A stretch of DNA of 57,919 nucleotides from Paramacrobiotus metropolitanus (lineage: Eukaryota; Tardigrada; Eutardigrada; Parachela; Macrobiotidae). The notes beneath the pieces are model-generated. The model was given only the letters and a program-made list of their open reading frames with translations. It did not search any database and had not been told where the DNA came from. Position 1 is the first letter of the stretch; every line of letters starts with the position of its first letter. The DNA is taken from positions 1 to 57,919 of the forward strand of contig NW_026570534.1 in NCBI RefSeq assembly GCF_019649055.1, given 5' to 3'. Below are positions 12,346-23,261 of this stretch, piece after piece. The position numbers were made by a program, and so were the translations under genes.

Positions 12346-12984
12346 TCGACATTTAAGCTTTTATTTTAATGATTTACAAAGCGAAACGGCAGATCGAAGA
12401 GCATTTGGATTCGAAAAGCAATAACATAATTTATTATCTTTCCCGATATTACCGGTCCACGAAAACAGTTAGTCGAAAGCTATAAAACATAAAATGCGTT
12501 ATTGCAGTGCTAACAAGCCAATGTACACTAATCATTGCTTCAAAACTTAATGATAAATTCACCGATATTTATGAAAGACTAATTTTTATGCTACCGACGT
12601 GTTATGTCCCAATCCATTAAAGCCATCCTTGGTACTGAGAATATAGGAATATTTAATTCCAGATAGGATGCAGAGTAAATCAGCACACGACATGCATGAT
12701 TTCATTCGTGAGCATTTTCGCCCGGCAAATATGCTCACAGCGTGAACCGTGAACATGTTAACATTCTTGCCGGCTACACGCGCTCGTTGGCATTAAACCA
12801 GATACTTCTAATTCAGAAGAAGCCATCAGATATTCCCTTTGTCACCTAAACAAAGTACCAAGAAATAATAAACACAATAATATCTGTGAGATCGTGTTAA
12901 ACGTCGGTCAAACCCATTTGATTTACCCTGGCAAGCCCAGTTTTTCTTCTCCAGAAAAAATGCTCTGGAATGCATTAACGTTTA

Positions 12985-15005
12985 TTAACGATTTCTGGAA
13001 ACGACTTTACCATTCAGAAATTTACCTTCGCGAAGGAATTGTAGCATTTCGGAAGCAGAGCCTCTTCTATCTTTCTCTACGAATAAACAGCTTCGAATGC
13101 ATTCTGCAAGAGCTGCCGGTGTAGAATCATCGACATTAGGAACGAAACCCTCAGCGACAATCAACTTTATAAACTGGAGCTTTGACACCTGTGGCCCGAT
13201 TTCTAATTTTTTGGATTTTTGGATTGCTTTTGTCAATTCCCGAATAAAAATTCGCCAAATCCAGAGCAATGCAACCAAAGCTCCATACGTCTGATTTTCG
13301 TCCGGGTACAATATTATCATCTTCAGACTGGGCAATGAATTTGTTTAGAATTTCTGGGGCCATATAAGGAAGTGTGCCACGTATTTCGTCCACGTCGTCT
13401 GAACTTGTCATCATCCGTTGCATAACCACGCTATCATCAAGATCACCAATAAATAATCGGCATTCTTCTTGAGTGTGCCGTACAAGAATGTTTCCAGGCT
13501 TCAAATCTCCATGTATAATACTGTTATAATGCAAATAGGTCAACCCAGCGGCAATTTGACCAACGAAGCAAATAGTCGTGTCGTATTGCAGTTGGTTTTT
13601 AGCTGTCACGAGGTACTTCGATAGGTCACTATCTGCAAATGGACATCGTCAGTGTAACAACCAAGGAACGAAGAAAAGACTGGCCGCATTTTAGCAGTTA
13701 GTGACCCCGCGTTACCACATTCCGGTAAGGGTTATGGATGAGGTTTCCGTTTTGAGAAACATTTTTTAAAGGTTGCTACCCCGAAATGAAGACCATCCAG
13801 TGGATTCATTGTTCGGAGTAGACTTTTACCGCGGGGAGGTTCACTAGTTGATGAAATACGACATACCACAGTAATCCATCATGATTTCAATGTGAGCGAC
13901 GCTGCTGGCGGTGACTTGATGATATTTCACTAAGTGCGGATGCTTGAGTTCTAACAAAGTGCTAAGTCCTCGGCAAAATTTTCTCCACTTCACAGGGTCT
14001 TCTAATATATCGTGCCTCAAACGTACTGCCTTAACGGCTATATTCCGTGCATTTTCGGACAAATTGTCGCTATCGGTTAAGGTGGCTCCGTAGACAGTTC
14101 CAAAGCTTCCGGCGCCAAGAAATTTCTTGTTCTCGTAACTGTATCGACAGCTGCTACCAAATAAGAGGATTTCTCGATAACCGTTATTACTTCCGCCCGC
14201 GTGTTCGGCAAGCTGGATGTCGGGAGCTTCTATCGCCTTTAGGCCTCGGTTCTGTGCGGAACAACTTTTCACGAGATCCTGGAAAAATTTAACCGGTCTC
14301 TAAACCAGATGCATTCAGATATAGATATTTTATTTGCACCCTGAGCCTACCAAGAGTTGTGCATAGAAGCGTGCATCCTGATTCGTACAAACTGCCTCGT
14401 ACACAAATGACTTTCCCTCTCCAAGCTGCAATAGCATGTCTTGTCCCAGCAGCAGATGACACTCGTTGCCTAGAATGTGGCGTCGTCTACTACCCACGAT
14501 AGCAAAACTTATTTTATTACGAATTTTCTCATCGTGCAGGATAAAATTGCGGACCACTTGATCGCCAAAAACCAATTTTGGCTCAACATCGGGCTGAAAG
14601 GTTATGTCGTTGGCGGTTTTCTGGAATAAAACTGATTCATTGTGCTTGCTATTGGTAGGGAGACGGTGCGCATTTTCGATATAAATGTTGCAATTTTGAC
14701 TTACCTGGGTTTGAATCACCGGTTGTACACAAATCAAAAGATTGCGCAATAATTCCCATAAAGTTGACAACAACAGAATAAAATGCGTACTTGAGAGCTG
14801 TGAAGTATCCTTGCTTATCTATGAACAAGAACCAAAGGTTACTACTGGCATGCAAATGCATTTCGCACTTCACATAAAACAGCTGGTTGCAGCATAAGCC
14901 TTTAACCGCCATCGTTAGACGCGCCCAGTGTGCCCACTGGCTTCCAAACCCCCAATGCAGTAAAATTTCCCGATCTAGAGCACATGCAGATACGTTTCGA
15001 CTCAC
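12985..15005 (-). CDS. Protein kinase, multi-exon, with one apparent frameshift
   Basis: Exons that join in frame, in transcription order: about 15005-14705, 14631-14351, 14278-13867, 13632-12985; introns are 73, 72 and 234 bp with GT-AG ends. The last two exons encode a kinase domain: glycine loop GAGSFGTVY, AVKAV lysine, catalytic loop HGDLKPGNILV (HGD in place of HRD), GDLDD where DFG is expected, APE, and DVWSFG. It should phosphorylate Ser/Thr, but the HRD arginine and the DFG phenylalanine are changed, so it is a non-RD kinase or possibly weakly active. After 'FYSGIDKSNPKIQK' the frame breaks near 13205-13230, beside an A homopolymer, and resumes in another frame to the end (...CIRSCLFVEKDRRGSASEML). 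The upstream half (14351-15005) matches no domain I know. An AATAAA overlaps the stop. The frameshift could be real decay or an assembly error. Confidence 0.75.
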
Positions 15006-15320
15006 TTTCGAGGTTCACGGGTGTTTCCGATCCGATTTCTGTAGTTAATTATTTTCCAGGATTTATGTTTTGCAGGTGGAGGAAAAAGTGAACGAAAACA
15101 GCAGAAATTTTCAAAATTTTCAAAATTTAAACCAAATCGTGCTGTTAAAACGGGCGATTCCAACTGCGCCTCCCTTTGGTGATCCTTGAAAACTGTTTAT
15201 TTAATTTTAACCGTTATAATTTTGCAAAATTTAATTAGTCAGAAATAAGCTGATTTTCCAAGAAATACATGGTATTTCGAAAAAAATCACTCATGCACAG
15301 TCAGGAATACGCGTAATAAA

Positions 15321-15801
15321 GGAAAAGGTCATCCAACGGTCGTGCCGTAAGATGCTTTTATATGGTGTATTACCAATAGTTTTAAGGTTTCCTTAGGCTT
15401 CTTAGGGTTTCTTTCTTAGGTTTTCTTAGGTTTCTTAGGTTTCTTAGGTTTTTTTGGCTTTGATTCTTAGGATATAGAAAAGTCGAAAAACTTCCGAGCC
15501 GGAAAAAGTGATGAAAACTACAAGACCGATGGTAAAACAGTATATACAATGGACGACAAAATTTACTTAACTCTGGACCGTTAGCCGCTGTCATCTTACA
15601 GCGCATACGATCAATTAGCGCCGCATATCCATCGCTGTATCCGCTGACTGAGCAGTAAGCGCGGCAACCGTGTGCTCTCTGTTCTCTGTCTCTGTTCTCT
15701 CATTCACTTGCATACATGGCTAAAGCCGAAAAACCGGTTCCGAGGTTAAGTAAACTTTGTCGTCCATTGTAAAATGCTATCTCTTTAGGATGACCTTTTC
15801 C
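15321..15801. mobile_element. 480-bp miniature TIR element in intron/upstream of kinase
   Basis: GGAAAAGGTCATCC (15321) and GGATGACCTTTTCC (ends 15801) are exact inverted repeats. A second inverted pair lies inside: ACAATGGACGACAAA (15546) and TTTGTCGTCCATTGT (ends 15770). The left part holds a short run of TTTCTTAGG nonamers (about 15390-15455), the same unit as the large array at 43343-44584. No TSD is evident. Confidence 0.55.
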
Positions 15802-16028
15802 TCCCAAAAGATCATCACCATTCGACTCAGAAAAAAAACTGGATCGAATGACGTCAGCGAAGACGTCATAGCTTTCCCAGGGTATAATACCCTTATATCC
15901 AACTTTAGCATTTATCTTATTTTAAAAGCCCTTAAACCTCGAGTGGTAGCAAAAGCGAAACATCCCAGAGCCGTCCAGTCTAATTGAAATTCAAAGCAAG
16001 CAAAAACGTCTTTGTACCTATGTCTTAC

Positions 16029-16796
16029 CTGCAGGAGATGCTCAGTAATGATAATTTCCAGTCTGTCCTTTATCATTTGACCGGTTTCCTCTAACGCATT
16101 CAAACGTGCAACCTCTGAAAGTAAATTTTCTATAAAACTGGCATCCATTTCGATTGGCTTGATTGCTTCGGTTAGGCAGTAACAAGCAATAACTTGACAA
16201 ATAATTCCGTAGAATGATCCTTTGTAGGGACAGCTACCACATGCCCGTATAAAGATACGGGCGGCATCTAACTGTCTGCAATAGGTATCCAAAGCTTCAA
16301 GAACTTTGTTCTCTGCTTCCACAACATGTCCCCATGCATCATTAAGGCCTTCTTCCAACGCTTTTGCTTCATTAGCATCAGCCGCAACCAGAGCATGTTT
16401 CGGTTCATCTTGCTTGGCACCTGACGTCATTCGAAGAGGGTTTACTGGTGGAACACCATCTTCGCTGATTGTGGCGTTATGCGTAAGAGCAGCACCTCTA
16501 TGAACCCGATCAATTTCCTTCCATTTTTGAACCTTAATGTTCCACTCGCCGACTGAGTTTAGTCCTTTTCCATTTTCCCATGCTTGTATAATGGCACCAT
16601 ATTCGTGCAAGTAATTTTCCATGTACTCTAAATGAGATTCGGGTGAGCGCTCTCGGTATTCCCACACTGGATCATTTCGTTTCTTGGATGGAACGGCAAA
16701 ACCTGTGAATAACGGAGTAACGAGTAATACATACGGTACATGCATGCTGGTCAACTTAAGAATGGTAAGTAAATCGTTGCCTTTGAGGAAAAACAT
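16029..16796 (-). CDS. Uncharacterised helical protein exon, possibly 5' exon of the kinase gene
   Basis: An open frame of about 256 codons ending at a good splice donor (CTGCAG|GTAAGA, intron from 16028), phase 0. The N-terminus is hydrophobic (residues about 18-36, VPYVLLVTPLFTGFA then a hydrophilic stretch), which could be a signal peptide. The rest is acidic and helix-prone, with a cysteine-containing stretch around 'RACGSCPYKG' and 'ICQVIACYC'. I do not recognise the family. It lies on the same strand about 1 kb upstream of the kinase exons with a TIR element between them, so it may be the 5' exon of that gene. I could not find a junction that joins both in frame. The start is the first ATG at 16796; an upstream exon is possible. 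Confidence 0.5.
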
Positions 16797-16829
16797 CCAT
16801 TACCCGTAGTATCAAAACTCTCGACCTTG

Positions 16830-17205
16830 GGATGGGAAGGAATTATACCCATGAAAGACAAAATAGCCTATGCTTGCGTGCAAATTTCCAGCAACCTTTA
16901 CAGTCTGAGCCAGAGTATTGAATCTTCATGCGGGCTGCAAAAACAGCTGTGTTTGGGCTCAGAATACCCTTGTAAATTACACGGGAAATACAAATGTATT
17001 ATTAGTAAAACGACTAAAATCTTATTTGTTTATACGATCCTTCTTTCACTATGCATTATTCATGCAACGCAAGTCACTCACCATTGAACAGCATGATAAG
17101 ATTAGCCGACCCTTGCGCTCATATCATCAGTATCATGTTCTCTCTTGGTGCAAGTTTCGGGAATACAGCGCTCAGAGCTTTCTATGAATAGGTACGTTAA
17201 TCTGA
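16830..17205. other. No gene recognised
   Basis: Only short frames without family resemblance or splice support are present. I see no repeat shared with the rest of the window. Confidence 0.4.
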
Positions 17206-17412
17206 CGAATTCCGGATTACACATTTGTACTTCCAGCGAATGCGCCTTATAAGGGATTTGTTAATTTTGCTACAATCTTACAAGCCGATAATCTTCTACT
17301 GCTGTGCGATATTTATGGTTTGCGTTTCGCACTGCAGTCTGTGTTGAATCGTACGATAGCAGCTGGCAACCGAGAAGTACTCACTCATCTTGCAGTAATA
17401 ACAGAAGATTAA
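17206..17412 (+). pseudogene. Orphan coding-like fragment, possibly BTB/BACK-type
   Basis: A 68-codon frame (bounded on the left by TGA at 17203) reads ...YTFVLPANAPYKGFVNFATI... and then a hydrophobic stretch (LLLLCDIYGL) before a stop at 17410. Composition and hydrophobic spacing look like real protein. The 'L.LCD.Y.L...L...L' pattern recalls the C-terminal helices of BTB domains, but this is weak. No acceptor site explains the left edge, so it may be an exon relic. Known facts end there. Confidence 0.25.
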
Positions 17413-18331
17413 CTATATTAGTTACGTGACGGCGCTGGCGCGCACCGAGCAGTACAAAACTACTTGTTTCCCGATTAATTAGCTCTTGTTGATAATATTT
17501 CGGTGTGGCTTAAAGATTATCGCTTTGAGTATGTTATCAGGATATGGATTACTCACATTCTGCGATCAGCAGCTCCGTATAAAAGATGCTTGGGGCCGAT
17601 CATCATTTCTGCCATATTTCAGTTTTTCATGGTGCGCAATATAGGGGAAGGGGTGACCACCGACAAATGGCAGGTAACATGGGAGCTGCGGACTGCATAG
17701 CGTTTGTAATCCAGATTTTGGGCAGCGGCACGCGACATTTCGCCGCGGCCCGCTTGACGGTTTTATAAGCTGCTTTTTTAAAAACAGGGTGGGTTGGAAG
17801 ATGGTTAGAAAACAAAAACGCCAGTTTTACCCAGTAACAGCTAAAAATTGCTGTTCTTAAACGAAATCGATTACAGTACAGTATATAACGTTGCTACGAA
17901 GTACGTATTTCCGATAGAGGGATTGTTTTTCTTTACTGTATACTGTAAAAAACTTCGATATCATTGTGGGCGTGTTCGGACAAAAAGCGGGATAGGTGAG
18001 AGACCACACATTTGGTCATCGTGAAATCCGCAAGCAGACCTTTTGAAAATTTTCTCACCAGCCTTTAAAGAGCTTCAAAAATCATGTGGTTAAAACACGT
18101 TTCTTTGTTGGGAATGTTCTGTATCAGCAATAAAGATAATTTTGTTTGCCGTGCAACAAAAACTTCTAACGAAAATACCCCAAAATACCAGATAAAAGAC
18201 CAGATTATAGGAAACTTACAAAGTGTGGTGGCTGACTGGCTGTGTAACTACAGTACGTGAAGCATACGCCTTCGAGGGGTATTTCGTGTTAAAAAATCTC
18301 TGCCCTGCGCACCGGTTAACCATAATCTTAT

Positions 18332-18982
18332 GGTCATGTCTACGCGCGAGAATACTCTCGCGCTATGAGTATTGACTACGCGCGAGAGTTTTTCCCCGCA
18401 CAAGAAAACTACGAACAAAACGTTTAAGAGAAAACAAAACCGCGCGAAAATATCTTACGGAATATTTTCGACCGCCAGTTATGGCAAAAACTGGGAATTG
18501 TACGGTTTTTTGTATCATTTTTCGAACACACGTCCAGGTACGTCAAATTTATCATTTCTTAAGGTAATGAAGTTAGAAACAGAACAGTTATTGTGCCATT
18601 CAGTATGTGAGCATTTTCACAGCGAAACTGTTCTGTATCCACTGGGCAGATGCAACCGCCGGCGTAGTTCCACCGTATCTGCTGCTGTCACTGTGCAGTT
18701 ATGATCTTTCACCGTGGTTTTCGTTCGAGGATTACGACCTTGTGATCTTGGAGGAGGCGGCAATGTGCCGGTTTCGATGATGGTTAAAAACCAGCGGCGC
18801 ATTTCGTCCTCCCGGGCGTAGTTGGCGTTTTGAATCTGGTGACCTTCCGTAATTATTGGTTGCCATGTGGTGATAAACACACTGATTTTAACTGCTTTTT
18901 GGTAGTTTTTTTTGTGCGGGAAAAAACACTCGCGCGTAGTCAATACTCATAGCGCGGGAGGCTCTCGCGCGTAGCCATTTCG
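18332..18982. mobile_element. 650-bp TIR element (ACTACGCGCGAG type), candidate 9-bp TSD
   Basis: About 75 bp at each end are inverted repeats: CTACGCGCGAGAATACTCTC at 18340 and its counterpart ending at 18974, continuing through ATGAGTATTGACTACGCGCG and a TTTTCCCGCACA block. The direct repeat TAATCTTAT at 18323-18331 and 18983-18991 is a candidate 9-bp TSD. Short open frames inside run outwards from both TIRs (both begin MTTRE) and are products of the repeat, not genes. A decayed relative of the end lies near 24850-24895. Confidence 0.65.
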
Positions 18983-19393
18983 TAATCTTATACAGATACA
19001 AGTATCGGTCGCGCTAGCGCGCGACCAGTTGTGTTCGAGGTATGGAATCATGAATGAGAATACAAAATACACTTCGTACAGCAATAAAATAGTTTTTAGA
19101 AATATTTCAAATGTAAAAGCCCAGCGAGGCCAGCTACGAAAAAATATTAAACACGTAGAAATTCGGATAGCTTTCCGGTTAAATTCGATGAAAACGTCCG
19201 TAATTTTTTTTTGTATGTCCTTTTCTCGTTTTTAATGTAACTTCGTATTGCCGATTTTGTATTACTTTGCATAACTTGATTTTTTTGCTACAACAGACAG
19301 CATTTAAACGGTGATAAAATGGACTGAATGGGATCATTTACACGAGGCCCATAAAAAACCATTAACCCGATATTTCAGCGCAGAATTACGGTA

Positions 19394-19806
19394 CTGTAGC
19401 CGCTAGACCAGATTGCACCACTTTTAGATCCAGCCGTAGCCTGCCACTGGCCGGGCATTCAGCACGAGTCTTCCTCCCACCGGGCGGCGCACACGGTACC
19501 TTTTGATTTTAATGTATTAAAGCCAGCTGAATTCTGAAACATCTGCCCCTGTCAGGGGCACCCCAAAAACCACAACAAATCAGGTTTACAAAACTATATC
19601 AGAGCTCTGAACTTGTCATTTCTTTAAATTTTTGTTGCCCATAAGTAAATAAAGCTTTTCTCCCATCCAGAGCAGTTCACCAAGCAATGGCTTCAAAAAT
19701 TAAAAGCAGAATACCAAATAATGTTGCAGGGTGCAATGTGTGTATAGTGGCCTTGCATTTTTCCGTACACCAGACTCTGTGGTGCAATCTGGTCTAGCGG
19801 CTACAG
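19394..19806. mobile_element. 413-bp MITE with 28-bp perfect TIRs and TA target site
   Basis: CTGTAGCCGCTAGACCAGAT... at 19394-19421 and its exact reverse complement at 19779-19806 are flanked on both sides by TA, the Tc1/mariner-type target. No transposase is encoded. The 9-bp tip TCTAGCGGC/GCCGCTAGA also makes the small palindrome at 23152-23178. Confidence 0.8.
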
Positions 19807-20186
19807 TAATGAAAACTTGTGGGAAACAACTAACAGTTGCTCAAGGTGACCTCCAGGCAGCATTTTTAGCGACTAATTGTGAGATTTTCAGTCATTCAGT
19901 ATTTATTAAAATAAAAATAATTGAATATTTATTAGATTTAGAGGTTATTAAATACCCAAGCTACCACCAGTTTAACAAGCAACGTAGGTTAGTAAATGCC
20001 CAAGATACCACCAGTATCACAGAGTCGCTACGTGAGTGAATACACTAAACGGGCGCCGGCCGGCTTTTAAAATTAGGAATTAGATATGTAATATAGACAC
20101 TTCAAACCATGAGACATTGAGGTACTCAGATTTTTAGATATTTTTATAATTTTAAAATTCTGGAGGCTCAAAAAATTAGCGGTAAC

Positions 20187-20205
20187 GGCCCCGCTGCGCG
20201 GGGCC
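20187..20205. repeat. GC-rich hairpin GGCCCCGCTGCGCGGGGCC
   Basis: An 8-bp stem around a 3-base loop, standing out in AT-rich DNA. Its role is unknown. Confidence 0.5.
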
Positions 20206-21080
20206 AAGTCGAAATATTTAGGAATTCTGGAAATAAAAGCTTTGGACCGACTGTAGTGTATGTTGTACTCGTACAAAGATTGTACGGAGTATCTCGTGAA
20301 ATGGATAATGGCTTATGGCTAATGTGCCGTAGCAACGGTATTGTTGTTGTCCGTTATTGTTGCCATGTCTAATGTTTAGTTGGTTGTTTGCTGCTGTCCC
20401 GAGCGGACATAATAAAAGATTATGCCTTTCGTTCAATACATGACAGTGTGACACCGACTGAAAAAAAATAAGCTCAAAAGCTAAAAGGTGAAAAAAGTAT
20501 AGGTAAAGTATCGGTAAAAGCTAAAAGCTTAAAAAGCTCACCCTAAAGACTAAAAGCTAAAACGGTGGAAAACAAAGTGCATGTTGAACAATAACAAAGC
20601 AGCCCAATACAAATATTATAGTACAGACTGTACATACAGTACAAGCTGAGCACGGATGATTATTGGCTTACGACTGGGCAAACACACCTTGTTTAAAATT
20701 CAAACGTTGCAGTGTGTTCGAGGAGACAGTAGTTATGATTTTCATAGTTAGCAGTTATGCCTGTATTCGAGGAAGCAGTGGCTATTTAACAGCAGTTATG
20801 AATTTGTTTGAAACCATTTAATTTTAATACGAGTATAAGACAACAGATCGCCTTCGGTTTATTAGATTTAACTGGTGACAGGGAATGCTCTGCGGTCAAC
20901 TTGCGTTTGTATCAGCTGAAAATTTTCCTGTTTCTGCATTTAGATTAGTGACCAGTCAACAAGCGGACGTTTACTGGCATTATATATTACGTTACCAGTT
21001 TGCACTTTTTCTTATGAGTTGAGGTCGATTAGGCCAAAAATCTGATGCCCGGTTCTTCAAATGTTGACTTTTCGCCATTA
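20206..21080. other. No gene recognised
   Basis: The stretch contains low-complexity AAAAGCTAAAAG repeats (about 20465-20575) and two diverged copies of a CGAGGA(G/A)(A/C)CAGTAG phrase (about 20718 and 20770). No coding signal is seen. Confidence 0.4.
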
Positions 21081-21158
21081 AAATTTGTTTCGTTTTAGAA
21101 CGGCTGCTAGTTTTCATTTTATTTTAAAACTGACTGAATCATTCGTTCACTCGGTATG

Positions 21159-21204
21159 TGGTCCACAAAAAACGCAGAGGCGAAGCCAAAGCTGTTTCTT
21201 GTTT
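21159..21204. repeat. Palindromic dispersed repeat, copy 1
   Basis: GTGGTCCACAAAAAACGCAG then AGGCGAAGCC and a closing GTTTCTTGT, nearly the same as 37193-37240. The core AGGCGAAGCC and the outer ACAAGAAAC/GTTTCTTGT are inverted pairs, so each copy can form a hairpin. Confidence 0.5.
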
Positions 21205-21569
21205 AACCCTAATCTGCCCGTGGTGAAAAACAAGCGCATGTTAGCCCTATGGCATCCATTGCAACAAGCCTTTGAGTGACCACTGGGCTTATTCTACTTG
21301 TGAGAGTAGAAAAACCACTACCTTTGTGTTACTCTACGTTTTGAAAAGATTCTGTAAAAATTTAAAGCTGCAAAATCGGCTCAGTGGAAGCCGAGAACAT
21401 AGGTAACAAAGAGGAGAGGCCGAAAACCTGCAAGAGATGTACAGTATTCATATAACCAGTTTACGGTATCTACATCCGCACCAAATTTTGTGTCGTGCAC
21501 TAGTTCGACGAAGGTTGATTTCAGCCGCTCAAGAAAACTGGAAATATAATTTGAGCAAAACAAGTAACC

Positions 21570-21670
21570 TAACAAACCCTAAGAAACCCAAGAAAACTAA
21601 GAATGTGAGAATAATTCTGAGAAAATTTAAGAAGTCTAAGAAGACTAAGAAACCTAAGAAAACTTAAGAC
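21570..21670 (+). repeat. Short degenerate CCTAAGAAA array
   Basis: About ten degenerate copies of the nonamer CCTAAGAAA / CTAAGAAAA. It is the same unit as the 1.2-kb array at 43343-44584. Confidence 0.6.
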
Positions 21671-21719
21671 TCGAAGAAATATAAGAAACCTTTATTTTGT
21701 AGCGTTTTTCACAGTTTTC

Positions 21720-21990
21720 CATGAATTATTAGCGAAGCGATGCCGAAGGGCGCGGTCTGTCTCTGTCATTCCGCATTAGCTTATGTTAGCCTATGGGGGC
21801 CCATGGCAACAGTTTGTTTTGGGGTTCTGCTTCCCCCGTTGGGGCGTATCGATGGCGCAATAACGTAAGAACATTCGCGCCGTTGAGACGAACCTAGCGC
21901 ACTTGGCCGCGTCAAAATCGGTTCAGCCGTTCGCCCAAACATTAGCGACATTATCAATCGTGTATACGTGGTTACGGATGTAGATAACTA
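21720..21990. repeat. Possible retrotransposon 3' tail
   Basis: The phrase AAAATCGGTTCAGCCGTTC (near 21916) resembles a motif often seen near the 3' end of invertebrate non-LTR and related elements. Nothing else in the stretch supports a coding remnant. Confidence 0.3.
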
Positions 21991-22250
21991 GTATTCAAAG
22001 TGCTAATTAAGAAATAAGCTTTACTGCATACAGTCGCATACTTGAAGTTAAATCGTTATTAATTTTTATGAACGCCAGCCAGTTGTATCTTGAAGGTGAA
22101 GCTGCGTTACACGTGCAGCAGCAATTTTCCTATATTTAAAAACATGGGTTGCTAGGTACAAATATATACTTCAACAACCATGTATCTAGAACTTTCTAGA
22201 AGCTAACAACATTTAAGCACTACACTTTAAGTACAATATTTAAGTATTAA

Positions 22251-22590
22251 CAACCTTTAAGTACTACAACTTCTAAAAATGTTTTTAGACCTTCTCCAAA
22301 GCTTAAAATTCTTTTAAAGATAAAGGTATAGGAACGTTTATGCGATGTTCTATTTTATAAAATTAACAACTTTTTAAAGAAATCAATGTTGATTTAGGAG
22401 ATAATTTCCCAATCTAATAACCATTAAGTACTAACAACCTTTAAGTACTACAACTTCTAAAATCTTTTTAGACCTTCTCCAAAACTTAAGATTCTTTTAA
22501 AGATAAAGATAGGAACGTTTGTGCGATACTCTATTTCATAAAATTAACAACTTACTGAAAAAATCACTGTTGATTGAGGAGATAATTTCC
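22251..22590 (+). repeat. Tandem duplication, period 184 bp, two copies
   Basis: Copy 1 (22251-22410) and copy 2 (22435-22590) share CAACCTTTAAGTACTACAAC at the left and GAGATAATTTCC at the right, with scattered substitutions and small indels. Partial TTTAAGTA repeats precede copy 1. Confidence 0.7.
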
Positions 22591-23151
22591 AAAAAATAAG
22601 GACGTAAGGATATATGAATCTATTGATATAGATCGCTTAATGTTGTAATTCAATTCCCTACAACCCTGCCGCGCCCGCATCCTTTCTGTTTTCGGTCAGA
22701 TCCGACTTATTAACGAACTCTAAATTCCATCAGCGTGTAACTTGGACACATTTTAAATTTTTGCGAAAATCAGAAGAATTTTATGATTGCACTGTGTGTT
22801 TGTGTGGTTTAATAAATAAACTGTTGTTAGCCTTACCTAAACGCTCATGTTACTTCGCAGTCTGTTACTGTTTTACGGAATTGAATCTTATTCTAACGAC
22901 TTCTTACGAACGATCGACCGACCGAACGTCATTAAACTACTCCCAAAACCTGTTGTAATTACGATCCTGTATTTCCGTTATTCTACACCATCATAGTTGA
23001 TTACAGTTTACGGACAGTCAGGCAACTGGATCGCCGGACAGGCAATCCAGTTTGTAGCGTACAGGTCTACGTTGTAACATGGATACATTAATGCAGCCAG
23101 GCAATGCGACGACGAGCACAGTCAGCGCAAGATATCGGTGATAAAGTCTAC

Positions 23152-23178
23152 TCTAGCGGCTGATTATTAGCCGCTAGA
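23152..23178. repeat. 27-bp palindrome made of the MITE tip
   Basis: TCTAGCGGC, nine bases, GCCGCTAGA. It matches the terminal bases of the MITE at 19394-19806 and may be an internally deleted copy. Confidence 0.5.
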
Positions 23179-23261
23179 CTGGAATGCTATCTGTTTCCCA
23201 GTGAAACAATGTATTACGTTAAAACTAATTTTATATAACATCTACGCGGATCAAAAAAACG

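Larger units (their letters stand above)
7597..12788. mobile_element. 5.2-kb foldback element C with nested inverted repeats
   Basis: The ends are inverted copies of AACGAG...TGTAGCCGGCAAGAATG (7597-7628) and its complement (about 12760-12788), with the match extending about 100 bp inwards to 7710 and about 12708. Inside lies a second inverted pair: about 8380-9030 against about 11130-11640 (shared blocks include CGTTGCTTGTTTTTACTTCG and TTACCCGTTACGTCATGGTT). Throughout, a ~40-bp motif recurs, usually CGTGAACAT..GTGCCGGGC followed by ATGTTCACG, itself palindromic at its ends. A further shared piece, GGTAATCGGATACCGCTGAT, occurs near 9460 and 12030 and in variant form near 8670. No transposase is recognised. 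It begins about 40 bp after the end of the element at 5-7554. No convincing TSD is seen. Confidence 0.65.

Noticed and set aside
18372-18943. Two oppositely oriented frames both starting MTTRE(S/C)F
   Set aside because: The shared start is the TIR of the 18332-18982 element read from each end, not a gene pair.
21570-21670. Telomeric TTAGG tract
   Set aside because: The unit is a nonamer (TTTCTTAGG), internal and degenerate, and is part of the dispersed nonamer family; no (TTAGG)n run is present.
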